This document shows, piece by piece, positions 1-9,161 of a DNA stretch of 64,000 nucleotides. The position numbers and the translations under genes were made by a program. The stretch lies in contig NZ_JAELXW010000034.1 in the NCBI RefSeq assembly GCF_016428645.1, forward strand, positions 1 through 64,000, written 5' to 3'. Source of the stretch: Glycomyces salinus (lineage in GTDB: Bacteria; Actinomycetota; Actinomycetes; Mycobacteriales; Micromonosporaceae). Position 1 is the stretch's first letter; each line of letters opens with the position of its first letter. The notes below the pieces were generated by a model that saw nothing but the letters and a program-made list of their open reading frames with translations, did not search any database and was not told the origin of the DNA.

Positions 1-87
1 AAGACGAGGGCCCGGCCCTCTACCCGATGTGGAGACACCCCGCCCGGTAGCGGGGAGCCCACGGCCGCCCGATACCGGCGACCACGA

Positions 88-139
88 GAATCCCGGACGG
101 TCGGTGGCCCGCTATCGGGCCACCGACCGTCCGGGATTC
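88..139 (-). terminator. 24-bp perfect hairpin terminator of the SDR gene
   Basis: Bases 88-111 and 116-139 are exact reverse complements (24 bp) around a 4-base loop (CTAT). The hairpin starts 5 bases past the stop codon of the minus-strand SDR gene, so it most likely ends that transcript. There is no U-tract, which is common in actinomycetes. It is symmetric and could also stop transcription entering from the left edge. Confidence 0.8.
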
Positions 140-144
140 GGGCT

Positions 145-879
145 CTACCAGGGGACCACCACCCCTTCGAGGAAGTCGATCTCGCCGTCGCTCAGGAACG
201 CGCCGTTCGGGCCGTCGTCGCCGATCAATGCCGCGTCTATCGCCGATCGTGCGCCCTCGGCGGGAGTGCGGTGCCCCTGGTTGCCGTTCAGGTCGGTGGC
301 CGTGTAGCCCGGCGTGACCGCGTTGATCTTGATCGGAGTGTCCCGCAGTTCCTTGGCGTAGGAGACCGTCAGCAGGTTCAGCGCCGACTTCGAGGCGCCG
401 TAGGCGCCCGGCTGGATGTCTCCGAACGGGAAGCTCGGGTCCGTGATGGTGCCGAGCGAGCCCAGCTCGCTGGAGACGTTCACGATCCGGCCGGACTCGG
501 CCCGGTGGACCAGCGGCAGGAACGCGTTGGTCACCGAGATCACTCCGAAGAAGTTGACCTCGAAGACCTTCCTGGCGGTGGCCAGGGTCAGCTCGCTGGT
601 GTTCCAATTGCCGTCGGCCTTCGCGATCCCGGCGTTGTTGACCAGGATGTCCAGGCGGCCGTAGCGGTCCGCGACCTGTCTGGCGGCGTTGGCCACCGAG
701 TCGGGTTCGGTCACGTCGAGTTGGAGGAACCCGACCCCGATCTCGGCGGCGGCCTTCCGGCCGCGCTCCTCCGAGCGCGCCCCGGCCAGCACGGTTACCC
801 CGCGCTCGGCCAGACCCTTGGCGATTTCGAATCCGATGCCCTTGTTGGCGCCGGTGATGAGTGCGATCTTGTCTTCCAT
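145..879 (-). CDS. SDR family NAD(P)-dependent oxidoreductase
   Basis: A 244-residue classical short-chain dehydrogenase/reductase, cytosolic, substrate unknown. The N-terminal dinucleotide motif TGANKGIG is at residues 9-16, followed by NNAG and the catalytic YGASK. The length is typical of the family. The start is the ATG giving MEDKIAL; the frame stays open upstream but loses SDR similarity there. The gene is divergent from an XRE-type regulator starting at 982, an arrangement in which the regulator often controls the oxidoreductase. A 24-bp hairpin follows the stop. Confidence 0.9.
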   Translation of the reverse strand: MEDKIALITGANKGIGFEIAKGLAERGVTVLAGARSEERGRKAAAEIGVGFLQLDVTEPDSVANAARQVADRYGRLDILVNNAGIAKADGNWNTSELTLATARKVFEVNFFGVISVTNAFLPLVHRAESGRIVNVSSELGSLGTITDPSFPFGDIQPGAYGASKSALNLLTVSYAKELRDTPIKINAVTPGYTATDLNGNQGHRTPAEGARSAIDAALIGDDGPNGAFLSDGEIDFLEGVVVPW

Positions 880-930
880 GGCTCGAGCCTGCGTCCGATT
901 CGCGGGGGCGAAAAGAGGACGGCCTGTGGT

Positions 931-945
931 GGTACCGCCGGTACC
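931..945. promoter_or_regulatory. Candidate operator GGTACC-N3-GGTACC
   Basis: Two copies of GGTACC, itself palindromic, are separated by three bases in the 102-base gap between the divergent SDR and XRE genes, about 50 bases from either start codon. A dyad here is what a divergent regulator would bind. Binding is inferred, not shown. Confidence 0.4.
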
Positions 946-981
946 TGGATACACGCCGACGTTCGGAGGAGACTGGAGCGC

Positions 982-1815
982 ATGGACCGAAAGCAGCTCG
1001 CCGATTTCCTGAAGGTGCGCCGGGCCGCGCTCCAGCCCGCCGACGTCGGGCTCCCCGACGGGCAGCGCCGCCGCACTCCCGGGTTGCGCCGCCAAGAGGT
1101 CGCGCAGTTGGCCGGGATGTCGGTCGAGTACCTCATCCGCCTTGAGCAGGCCCGCGGCCCCAAGCCGTCGGGCCAGGTGCTCGGCGCGCTGGCCCGGGCC
1201 CTCATGCTCGACCGCGACCAGCGCTCGCACCTGTTCCACCTGGCGGGGCAGTCGCCGGAACCCTCGCCGCCGTCCCGCGAGGTACCGCGGACGGTGCGGA
1301 ACCTGCTGGAGAACCTGCATGATTTCCCGGCGTACGTGGTGAACGCGGCCTACGACATGCTGGCATGGAACCGAGTGTGCGCCGAGTTCATGGTGCGCCT
1401 GGAGGAAAGCGCGCCCTCCGAGCGCAACATCCTGCGAACGAGTTTCACCAGCCCCGGTGCCGCCGAGCATCTGTCCGATCCCGAGCATGCGGCTTTCCTG
1501 CGCGACTGCGTGGCGGATGTGCGTGCGAGCTTGGCTCGCAATCCCAACGACACCGAACTGCGGGCGCTGGTCGACGAACTGCTGCGGGCCAGCCCGGAGT
1601 TCGGGGCGATGTGGTCCGACCACGAGGTGCGGGTGCGGCGAGTGCGGACCAAGCGAGTGGTGCATCCGGTGATCGGCCCGGTCGAGCTGGACTGCCAGGT
1701 CCTGGACGTGCCCGGGACCGAACTGCGGCTGATCGCCTATGTCGCCGAACCGGGTTCGGCCACCGCGGCCGCGTTCGCGGAGCTCGCCGACCGCGCAGTC
1801 GGCGTTCGCAACTAG
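982..1815 (+). CDS. XRE family transcriptional regulator, MmyB-like
   Basis: A 277-residue DNA-binding regulator. The N-terminal 80 or so residues form a helix-turn-helix of the XRE type (RQEVAQLAGMSVEYLIRLEQ). The rest resembles the MmyB-like ligand-binding domain, with the usual VVNAAYDMLAWN segment and a C-terminal stretch ending in a TELRLIAYVAEPGS-like motif. GGAGGA lies 11 bases before the ATG and GGAG lies closer. Proteins of this family usually sit beside and control an oxidoreductase gene; here that is the divergent SDR gene. The ligand is unknown. Confidence 0.88.
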   Translation: MDRKQLADFLKVRRAALQPADVGLPDGQRRRTPGLRRQEVAQLAGMSVEYLIRLEQARGPKPSGQVLGALARALMLDRDQRSHLFHLAGQSPEPSPPSREVPRTVRNLLENLHDFPAYVVNAAYDMLAWNRVCAEFMVRLEESAPSERNILRTSFTSPGAAEHLSDPEHAAFLRDCVADVRASLARNPNDTELRALVDELLRASPEFGAMWSDHEVRVRRVRTKRVVHPVIGPVELDCQVLDVPGTELRLIAYVAEPGSATAAAFAELADRAVGVRN

Positions 1816-2000
1816 CACGCGATTGATATCACCAATGAAGTTCATCCGGTGGACTCCCCGGCGAGGCGATGCGCTCTTAGGCTTGACGTGGCGGCGCGCT
1901 CGGGGGCGCCGCGCGGCGACCGGATGGGCAGAGTGGCGGCCGGTGACAGCTTCTCATTCACCTCCCCGACCCTCCCGACGTCCTTCATCGGAGCCGCTCT

Positions 2001-3185
2001 ATGCGCATGCCTCTGTTCGCCCTGTCCGTCGGCGCGTTCGGAATCGGCACCACCGAATTCGTGGTCATGGGCACCCTCAGCGACATCGCCGACTCGACCG
2101 GCGTCTCGCTGGCCCAGGCCGGTCTGCTGGTGACCGCCTACGCCCTCGGCGTCGTCATCGGCGCGCCGCTGCTGACCGTCGCCACCACGAAGGTGGCCCG
2201 CAAACGCCTCCTGATCGCCCTCATGGCCTGCTTCGCCGCGGCCAACCTCGCCACCGCCGCCGCCCCCGACTTCGCGTCCCTGCTCGGGGCCCGCTTCGTC
2301 GCCGGGCTGCCGCACGGCGCGTTCTTCGGGGCCGCCGCCGTGGTCGGGGCGAGCCTCGTCCCCTACGACCGGCGAGCCCGAGCGATCTCGGCGATCATGT
2401 CCGGCCTGACCGTCGCCACCATCGTCGGCGTCCCGATCGGCACCGTGGTCGCCAGCCAGCTGAGCTGGCGGTGGATCTTCGTGGGCATCGCCGCCATCGG
2501 CGTGGCCGCGATGGTCGCGATCGCCGTGACCGTCCCCGACACCAAGGGCGCCATCGCCCAGACCCGCCCGATCGACGAGGTCCGGGCGCTGGGCAACCGC
2601 CGCGTGATCCTCACCCTGGTGACCGGCGCGATCGGCTTCGGCGGCATGTTCGCCTGCTACACCTACCTCGAACCGCTCCTGTCCGAGGTCACCGGCATGC
2701 CGGCGGTGGCCGTAGCGGTCACCCTCGCCGTGTTCGGCATCGGCCTGACCTGCGGAAACGTGGTCGGCGGCCAGGTCGCCGACCGGTTCCCGCTGCCGGG
2801 CCTGTTCGGGGCCCTCGTCGCGGTCGCCGCGGTGCTGGTCATGATGTTCTTCACCGTCGCGAACCCGGTCATGGCCGTCGGCGGCGTGTTCCTCATGGCC
2901 GCCTCGGCCTCGATCGTCTCGCCGATCCTCCAGCGGCTGCTGCTCGACGGCGCCGGCCGGGCCCCGTCGCTGGCCTCGGCGCTGCACCACTCGGCGTTCA
3001 ACCTCGCCAACGCCAACGGCGCGTGGCTGGGCGGGCTCGCCGTCGGCGCCGGCTTCGGCCTGACCTCGCCGATCCTGGTCGGCGTCGGCTTGTCGATCGC
3101 GGGCCTGGTCCTGGCGTTCGCGCTGGCCCGCGCCCACGCCGAGACCCCGGCCCGCACGATCCGCGAATGGGTCAAGGCCAGTTAG
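2001..3185 (+). CDS. MFS transporter, DHA1 drug-efflux type
   Basis: A 394-residue membrane protein with about 12 hydrophobic segments, the size of a DHA1 proton-driven exporter. The start MRMPLFALSVGAFGIGTTEF and the loop after TM2 with KVARKR match the AraJ/Cmx/chloramphenicol-resistance branch. It probably exports small hydrophobic compounds from the cytoplasm; the substrate cannot be read from sequence. GGAG lies 8 bases before the ATG. Its stop is 4 bases from the convergent oxidoreductase stop, with no hairpin between them. Confidence 0.87.
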   Translation: MRMPLFALSVGAFGIGTTEFVVMGTLSDIADSTGVSLAQAGLLVTAYALGVVIGAPLLTVATTKVARKRLLIALMACFAAANLATAAAPDFASLLGARFVAGLPHGAFFGAAAVVGASLVPYDRRARAISAIMSGLTVATIVGVPIGTVVASQLSWRWIFVGIAAIGVAAMVAIAVTVPDTKGAIAQTRPIDEVRALGNRRVILTLVTGAIGFGGMFACYTYLEPLLSEVTGMPAVAVAVTLAVFGIGLTCGNVVGGQVADRFPLPGLFGALVAVAAVLVMMFFTVANPVMAVGGVFLMAASASIVSPILQRLLLDGAGRAPSLASALHHSAFNLANANGAWLGGLAVGAGFGLTSPILVGVGLSIAGLVLAFALARAHAETPARTIREWVKAS

Positions 3186-3189
3186 GGGG

Positions 3190-4179
3190 TCACGCGGTCG
3201 GAATCAGGACGACCTTCCCGGCCGTGCCGCGCTCCTCCAGAGCGCGGTGGGCCCGGGCGGCCTCGGCCAGCGCGAACGGGTGGACCGCCGGGATCAGGTT
3301 CCCGGCGGACAGCTCGGCCAGCGAGCGCTCCTCGAGCGCGCGCAGGCCGCCCAGCCTCGCCACCAGTTTCGGCCCCAGCGCCGAGGTCACGGTCAGTCCC
3401 CGCTCGACGATGTCCTCAAGGGTCAGTTCGGTGGCGCCGCCGGAGGACCAGCCGAACACGACCATGCGGCCGCCGAAGCCGAGCCGCTCGAACGCGGCCC
3501 GGCCGACCGCGCCGCCGACCGAGTCGTACAGCAGCGTGGCCTCGCGACCGCCTAGGGCGGCGTCGAGGCGCTCGGTCCAGTCCTCGGAGCGGTAGTCGAC
3601 GGCCGCGTCCGCGCCGTTCGCGGCGACTTGCGCGGCCTTCGCCCCGCCTCCGGCCAGGCCGACCACGAAGGCCCCGGCCCGCTTGGCGGCCTGCACCAGG
3701 AGCGTCCCGATCCCGCCGGCGGCGGCCGGGACGATCACGACGTCGTCGGCCCCGGGCGGGCCCGCCTCCAGGACCATGAGCGTGGTCCGGCCGGTGCCGA
3801 TCATGGCCACGGCCTCTTCGAAGCCGACCGCGTCGGGCAGGGCGTGCACCGACTCGACCTCGCGGACGGCCTTCTCGGCGTAGCCGCCGGAGGCGAAGCC
3901 CAGGTGCGCGACCGCGCGGACGCCGATCCAGGACTCCTCGACGCCCTCGCCGACCGCGTCCACGACCCCGGCGACCTCGCGCCCGGGAATCATCGGCAGC
4001 TCCGGCAGAGCGTACGGCATCCCCTCGCGATGGCCGGACCGGAACTTCGTGTCCAGCAGGTGGACCCCTGCGGCGCGCACGGCGATGCGCACCGCGCCCG
4101 GCCCCGGCTCCGGATCGGGCACCTCCTCCAGGCGGAGCACTTCGGGTCCGCCGAACTCGTGGTGTCGGATGGCGCGCAT
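3190..4179 (-). CDS. Zinc-free quinone oxidoreductase (MDR family)
   Basis: A 329-residue NADP-dependent medium-chain reductase. The N-terminal GroES-like half begins MRAIRHHEFGGPEVLRLEEV, and the Rossmann motif AAAGGIGTLLVQAAKRAG follows in the centre. The cysteine ligands of zinc alcohol dehydrogenases are absent, which fits the quinone oxidoreductase/enoyl reductase branch. AGAGGA lies just before the ATG. It is convergent with the MFS gene and starts 73 bases after the AfsR-like gene ends, so it may share that transcript. The true substrate is unknown. Confidence 0.88.
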   Translation of the reverse strand: MRAIRHHEFGGPEVLRLEEVPDPEPGPGAVRIAVRAAGVHLLDTKFRSGHREGMPYALPELPMIPGREVAGVVDAVGEGVEESWIGVRAVAHLGFASGGYAEKAVREVESVHALPDAVGFEEAVAMIGTGRTTLMVLEAGPPGADDVVIVPAAAGGIGTLLVQAAKRAGAFVVGLAGGGAKAAQVAANGADAAVDYRSEDWTERLDAALGGREATLLYDSVGGAVGRAAFERLGFGGRMVVFGWSSGGATELTLEDIVERGLTVTSALGPKLVARLGGLRALEERSLAELSAGNLIPAVHPFALAEAARAHRALEERGTAGKVVLIPTA

Positions 4180-4252
4180 GTCGGTTCCTCTTTTCCAATG
4201 CCGGTCGTCGGCGCTCGCCGGGCCGTGGATCGGCCCGGCCGCAGGAATCAAG

Positions 4253-7200
4253 CTACGGCCGCGGTGACTGGCGCGGCATCGGTCGACCGACTGAAGACGA
4301 TGCGGGTTCCTCCCGCGGAGGGTCGAGGCCGAGACGCGAGTACAGCTCCTCGGCCTCGGCGCGGCAGCGCTCGGCGGCCCCGGTGTCCCCGCCGGCGACG
4401 TAGGCGGCGGCCAGCGCACGCAGGCTGCGGGCCTGCCGCAGCGGGTCGGGCATGGCCGCGAACACGTCGGCGGCCTGGCGCCCTTGCTTGACCGCCTGGG
4501 CCGCCTCGCCGGTGCGGGTGTAGAGCCTGCACATGACCTGGGCGCGGACGGCGAGGGTCTCGCTGGTCTGGTAGCGGTCGAAGCCTTCGACGCGGTCCAG
4601 GGCCTCGCGGGCCCGGTCGACGGCGCCGGTGGCGACGTGGAGCTCGGCCAGCTGGTAGGTGTAGACCAGCTGGTGGCGCCACGAGTTGGTCTCCTCGACC
4701 AGTTCGAGTCCGCGGGTCAGGGCCGCCTCGGCGCGACCGTACTCGTCGTCGGCGCGGTGGACGGCGGCCTGCCGGAAGTACAGGCGGGCGCGGTGGTACT
4801 TGGAGGGGTTGCCGCGGAGCATCCGGGCCAGGAGCCGGCACATCTCCTCGGCGTGGGTGACGCGGCCGGTGTCGATGTAGAGCTCCGACAGCGTCAGCAG
4901 CGGGTACACCGAGGTCGGCCCGCCCTTGGCGGCGGCGTCGATCTCCTTGGCGCGCAGCAGCAGCGTCTCGGCCTCGCCGAAGATGCCCATGCGGCGCAGC
5001 ACCGAGCCCAGACTGGTCAGCACCTCGACCTGGACGTAGGCCAGCCCGGACCGCTCGGCGGCGCGCACGGCCTCGCGCAGCAGCGAGACGGCCTCCCGGT
5101 AGCGGCCGAGCATGGTCAGCGTCGTGGCCAGGTCGCTTCGGGCGATGCCGGTGGCGTCGCCGCCCGCGGTGCGGCGCAGGAACTCCAACCGCTTGTACGA
5201 GTGCCGCATGGACGTGTCGAGGTCGCCTCCGGCGTAGGCGACGGCGTCGGCCAGGGCGTAGGCGCGGACGGCGTCCATCGGGTCGGGCGAGTCCCGGCCG
5301 GTCTCGATGCCGGCCTCGGCCACCTGGAGCAGCTGCGGGAGTTCGTAGACCTTCTCGGCCGGCGCGTCGCGGTATCCGGCGGCGGCGAAGTCCTTGAGCC
5401 GGGTCAGCAGCCGCGAGACGGTGGGGTGGCCGTTCCACTCCAGGAACGTCGCGACGATGTTGCGGTACTCGCCGACCGGCAGCGACCCGGGGTAGGCGGT
5501 GGCGTACCAGTCGACGACCTGTTCGCGCAGCCTTTGGAGCGCGGTCTCGTCGAAGGCGTCCTCGGCCTTGCGGCGGGCGTACTCGCCGACCAGGTCGTGG
5601 AAGCGGTAGCGGCCGGGCCGGTACTGCTCGATGCGGTGGGCGGCGGTCAGGCGGGCCAGGATGCTCTCGGCGGCCCCGGGCTCCCAGGTGGCCAGGGCCA
5701 CGGCCAGGTCCTTGCCGAAGTCGGCGCCCGGCAGCAGCGCGAGGTTGAGGTAGAGCAGCTCCTCCTCGGGCCGCATGGTCTGGAGGGACAGGTCGAAGGC
5801 GGCGGCGACGGTGGTGGTCGGGTCGCCCTCGACGGCGAGTCGGGAGAGCCGGTCGCGGTCGGACAGGGACGCGGCGGTCTCGGCCAGGGTCGCCTCGGGC
5901 CTGGAGGCCAGGTTGGTGCCGACGATCCGCAGCGCCAGCGGCAGTCCGGCGCACAGCTCGGCCAGCCGGTCGGCCGCCTCCGGTTCGGCCGCCAGGCGCT
6001 CGGGGCCGAGCATGCTCGACAGCAGGCGCAGCGATTCGGCCGCGGCCATGGAGCTGACGCCGATCTGGAGGACGTCGTGGACGGCGGCCAGGTCGGCCAG
6101 CCGGTTGCGGCTGGTGACGATCGCCGCGCACCCGTCGGTGGCCGGAAGCAGCGGCCTCACCTGGGCGGAGTCGCGGGCGTTGTCGATCAGCAGCAGCGTG
6201 CGCGTGTCGGCAAGGCGGCTGCGCAGGAGCGCGGCGGCCTCGTCGACGTCGGAGGGGATCGCCCCGGCCGGGACGCGCAGGGCCCGCAGGAACCCGGCGA
6301 GGGCGTCCAGGGGCGTCAGGGGCGGGGCCCAGTCGAAGCCTCGGAGGTTGACGTAGAGCTGCCCGTCGGGGAAGCGCTCGCGGCTGCGGTGGGACCAGCG
6401 CAGGGCCAGGGCGCTCTTGCCGGCCCCGCCCATGCCGGACAGGACCGCGGTCGAGGGCCCGGGCTCCAGGAGCCGGTCGAGGGTGGCCATTTCGGTGGTT
6501 CTGCCGGTGAAGTGGACGTTGTCGGCGGGGAGTTGGGCCGGGGGCGGCAGGGATTCGGCCGGCGGGGCCGGCGGCGGTGGCGGTTTTGGCGGGCCGAGGG
6601 AGGGGTCGTCGCGCAGGATCGCGGTGTGCAACTCCCGCAGCCGCTGCCCGGGGTCGATGCCGAGCTCCTCGCGCAGCCGGTTGCGGACGCCCTGGTAGAC
6701 CTCCAGGGCCTCGGGGACGCGGTCGGCGCGGTGGAGCGCGGTCATCAGCAGCTCGGCGGTGCGCTGCCGGTCGGGGTGTGCGGCGAGGATCCGCTGGAGG
6801 TCGGCGATGACCGGCTCGTCCGCGCCGAGGGTGAGGACGATCTCGGCCCGGTACTCGCAGGCGGCCTCGCGTTCCTCGTCCAAGCGGCGGGCCCCCGATT
6901 CGATGATCGCGCCGGTCATCCCGGCCAGGGCCGGGCCCCGCCACAGGTCCATCGCCTCGCGCAGGCTGGTCAGGGCCGCCTGGGGTTCGGAGGCGGCGAC
7001 CTGTTCGCGGGCCAGGCGCAGCAGCGACTGGAAGTGCAGCGCGTCGATCTGCTCGGGTCGGGCGGTGAGCCGGTAGCCCTCGCCGACCTTCTCGATCTCG
7101 GCGGTGTCGGCGTCGAACAGCAGCCCGCGGGCGGTCGAGACGGTGTTGAAGATCTGGCGGACGGCGGTCTCGGGCGGGGAGTCCTGCCACACCGCGTCGA

Positions 7201-7336
7201 TGAGCCGGTGCCGGGGCACCACGTGCTCGGCCTCGAGCAGCAGCACCGCCAGCAGGCGGGGCAGCACGCGGCCGGGAACGGCCACTGGCATGCCCTCGCG
7301 GGTCAGTCGGAGCGGTCCGAGGATGCCGAACTCCAT
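4253..7336 (-). CDS. AfsR/SARP-type regulator with NB-ARC and TPR domains
   Basis: A 1027-residue multidomain transcription factor. Residues 1-100 are an OmpR-like winged helix (MEFGILGPLRL start), about 100-245 the bacterial transcriptional activation domain, then a proline-rich linker. An NB-ARC NTPase follows, with P-loop GMGGAGKS (Lys about residue 307), LLLIDNARD as Walker B, and GLPLA. The C-terminal 350 residues look like TPR helices. The start has GGAGGT four bases upstream. AfsR-type proteins activate secondary metabolism after ATP binding and phosphorylation by Ser/Thr kinases. No biosynthetic cluster is visible nearby, so its target is unknown; the divergent D-glutamate cyclase family gene is the nearest candidate. 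Confidence 0.92.
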   Translation of the reverse strand: MEFGILGPLRLTREGMPVAVPGRVLPRLLAVLLLEAEHVVPRHRLIDAVWQDSPPETAVRQIFNTVSTARGLLFDADTAEIEKVGEGYRLTARPEQIDALHFQSLLRLAREQVAASEPQAALTSLREAMDLWRGPALAGMTGAIIESGARRLDEEREAACEYRAEIVLTLGADEPVIADLQRILAAHPDRQRTAELLMTALHRADRVPEALEVYQGVRNRLREELGIDPGQRLRELHTAILRDDPSLGPPKPPPPPAPPAESLPPPAQLPADNVHFTGRTTEMATLDRLLEPGPSTAVLSGMGGAGKSALALRWSHRSRERFPDGQLYVNLRGFDWAPPLTPLDALAGFLRALRVPAGAIPSDVDEAAALLRSRLADTRTLLLIDNARDSAQVRPLLPATDGCAAIVTSRNRLADLAAVHDVLQIGVSSMAAAESLRLLSSMLGPERLAAEPEAADRLAELCAGLPLALRIVGTNLASRPEATLAETAASLSDRDRLSRLAVEGDPTTTVAAAFDLSLQTMRPEEELLYLNLALLPGADFGKDLAVALATWEPGAAESILARLTAAHRIEQYRPGRYRFHDLVGEYARRKAEDAFDETALQRLREQVVDWYATAYPGSLPVGEYRNIVATFLEWNGHPTVSRLLTRLKDFAAAGYRDAPAEKVYELPQLLQVAEAGIETGRDSPDPMDAVRAYALADAVAYAGGDLDTSMRHSYKRLEFLRRTAGGDATGIARSDLATTLTMLGRYREAVSLLREAVRAAERSGLAYVQVEVLTSLGSVLRRMGIFGEAETLLLRAKEIDAAAKGGPTSVYPLLTLSELYIDTGRVTHAEEMCRLLARMLRGNPSKYHRARLYFRQAAVHRADDEYGRAEAALTRGLELVEETNSWRHQLVYTYQLAELHVATGAVDRAREALDRVEGFDRYQTSETLAVRAQVMCRLYTRTGEAAQAVKQGRQAADVFAAMPDPLRQARSLRALAAAYVAGGDTGAAERCRAEAEELYSRLGLDPPREEPASSSVGRPMPRQSPRP

Positions 7337-7553
7337 GGCGACCTCCGGGGCGGCGGGCGTACCGGCGCCGTGGTCGGGGCGTTTCGGGCGTAGGCACGCG
7401 GGTTGTGCGGGAGCGGACGTCCAGTCTATGTGCAATCGAAGATCAACGGCGAACTGCCGCTTCGGACCTCGACGACGGACTCGTGAAAAAGTCATGAACG
7501 CTTTGGAGTGACCGCCCTCATGCTCGTGGCATCGAGTCATCGAGGAGGAAGTC

Positions 7554-8414
7554 ATGATCTCCACACAGCGCCCCGACGCGGGGCTTCTTCCCGCCGATGC
7601 CCGAGCCAGGTTCCGTGAGGGTCTGGTCGCCTCGACCGGCGGCTGGGCTCCCGGGTTCGTGCAGACCGGGATGATCTCCGTGCCCCGCCGCCACGCGGTG
7701 GCCCTGCGCCGCTTCGCGGTCCGCAATCTGCGGGCGTGCCCGCTGCTCGACATCATCGGGCCGGGCCGGTTCACCACCTCGCTCGCCGAGGGCGCCGACC
7801 TCCGCCGCGACCTCCCCGCCTACCTGGTGTGGCGGAGCGGCACGGTGGTGGACTGGCGCCAGGACGTCTCGTCCCTGTGGGGCGAGGACCTGGTGACGTT
7901 CCTGGTCGGGGCCGCCTACACCTCCGACGGGCTGCTGCGGCGCAACGGCATCCCGATCCGGGCCCTGGAGCAGGGCAGGATCACGCCGCTGTACTACACC
8001 GGCATGCAGTGCATGAAGGCCGGCAGGTTCCGCTCGAGGCTGGTGGTGTCGATGCGTCCGATCCCGGCCCCGCTGGTGCCGCGCGCGGCGATGGTCACCT
8101 CGACCCTGCCCGATTCGCACGGCATGCCGATCTGGGCCGGGGCCCCGTCCCACCTGGGCATCTCCGATCTGACCCGCCCCGACTTCGGCGAGCCGGTCGA
8201 GTTCGGCCCCGAGGACGTCCCGGTGTTCTGGGCCTCGGCGGTGACGCTCCAGGAGGCGGTGGCGGCCGCGCGCATCCCGTTCGCGATCACCAACGCCCCC
8301 GGGCACCTGCTGGTGACCGACCGCAAGGCCCGCCAGGCCGCGGTCGGGGGCCGCTCGCGCATCCGCCGCCCCAAGCCCAAGGCCCCGGCCGACGATCTGG
8401 ACCGCTTTTACTAA
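7554..8414 (+). CDS. D-glutamate cyclase family protein (DUF1445, putative hydro-lyase)
   Basis: A 286-residue cytosolic protein of the YcsI/DUF1445 family. The hallmark stretch MRPIPAPLVPRA...TSTLPDSHGMPIWAG is present, followed by LTRPDFGEPVEFGPEDVPVFWA and ITNAPGHLLVTD. Relatives act as D-glutamate cyclase or putative hydro-lyases, often near 5-oxoprolinase-like genes, which are absent here. GAGGAGG precedes the ATG. The stop TAA overlaps the stop codon of the convergent HxlR gene (8411-8414). The substrate in this organism is not proven. Confidence 0.82.
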   Translation: MISTQRPDAGLLPADARARFREGLVASTGGWAPGFVQTGMISVPRRHAVALRRFAVRNLRACPLLDIIGPGRFTTSLAEGADLRRDLPAYLVWRSGTVVDWRQDVSSLWGEDLVTFLVGAAYTSDGLLRRNGIPIRALEQGRITPLYYTGMQCMKAGRFRSRLVVSMRPIPAPLVPRAAMVTSTLPDSHGMPIWAGAPSHLGISDLTRPDFGEPVEFGPEDVPVFWASAVTLQEAVAAARIPFAITNAPGHLLVTDRKARQAAVGGRSRIRRPKPKAPADDLDRFY

Positions 8415-9082
8415 ACCTCCTCCAGCCGGGAGGACGCGGCCGGTTCGGGGAGGCGGAACATGCCGAGGAACCGCTCGGCCATGGCCTGGTCGCCCTGGAC
8501 GGTGATGCGCCCGGCGTGCAGGGAGACGTCCAGGCTGCGCCCGCCGAGGGTCAGCCGCTTGAGCGTCTCGGCGTCGGTGCGGATCACCGCGTGCGGGTGC
8601 TCGGGCCTGCCGGGGGCGAGCAGGAGCTGGGAGTCGAGGAGCTCGGCCACGAACGGCCGGTCGCCGACCCACAGCTCGAAGGCCGCGTCGAAGCCCTGCG
8701 CGGCCGCGGGGATGAACAGGCCGCGCAGGGCCAGGATGAGCGCGTCGGTGCCGATCGGGGCGTCCAGCGGCATGTCGGCCGAGCGGGCGCCCCAGCGGAT
8801 GAGGCGGACGATGAGCGGCTCGAGTTCGCGGCCCCATTCGGTCAGCTCGTAGACCTTGGAGGCGGCCGGCGGCGGGAGGGTGCGCTTGGTGACCACGCCG
8901 TTGGCCTCCAGGTCGCGCAGCCGCTGCGAGATGACGTTGGCGCTGGCCCCTCCCAGGCCGCCGCGCAGGTCGGTGAAGCGTTTGGGGCCGAGCACGAGCT
9001 CGCGGACGATCAGGAGCGACCATCGCTCGCCGATGAGGTCGAGGGCGTGGGCCGCGGGACAGCCGTCGCCGTAGGTGCGCAA
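8411..9082 (-). CDS. HxlR family regulator with C-terminal SCP2-like domain
   Basis: A 223-residue regulator. Residues 1-95 are a HxlR winged helix, with the conserved Cys near the N-terminus (DGCPAAHALDLIGERWSLLIVREL) and SQRLRDLEANGVVTKR. The remainder is a sterol-carrier-like domain (FELWVGDRPFVAELLD...TVQGDQAMAERFL), a common tail in actinobacterial HxlR proteins. Such proteins respond to aldehydes or oxidants through the Cys; whether this one does is inference. Tandem CAAGATC repeats lie upstream at 9147-9161. Confidence 0.87.
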   Translation of the reverse strand: MRTYGDGCPAAHALDLIGERWSLLIVRELVLGPKRFTDLRGGLGGASANVISQRLRDLEANGVVTKRTLPPPAASKVYELTEWGRELEPLIVRLIRWGARSADMPLDAPIGTDALILALRGLFIPAAAQGFDAAFELWVGDRPFVAELLDSQLLLAPGRPEHPHAVIRTDAETLKRLTLGGRSLDVSLHAGRITVQGDQAMAERFLGMFRLPEPAASSRLEEV

Positions 9083-9146
9083 GGTTCCTCCAGGTCAGCG
9101 GGTCGGAGAGAAGCAGGTGTGGTTCTGCAATCGTAGTGTCTCGGAA

Positions 9147-9161
9147 CAAGATCACAAGATC
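9147..9161. promoter_or_regulatory. Tandem CAAGATC repeats upstream of hxlR-like gene
   Basis: CAAGATC occurs at 9147-9153 and 9155-9161, one base apart, about 65-80 bases upstream of the minus-strand HxlR start and about 110 bases before the carbonic anhydrase start. Direct repeats in such a divergent gap may bind the regulator. Confidence 0.25.

Noticed and set aside
1-87. A gene end at the left edge
   Set aside because: Only short hairpins (6-20 and 38-55) are visible; no frame there resembles a protein.
7492-7542. SARP heptamer direct repeats (TCATGA, TCATGC, TCATCG)
   Set aside because: Spacings of 26 and 19 bases do not fit the 11- or 22-base phasing of SARP sites.
7736-9136. Plus-strand 466-codon frame across the DUF1445 and HxlR genes
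   Set aside because: Arg/Gly/Pro-rich shadow of two genes with clear family motifs.
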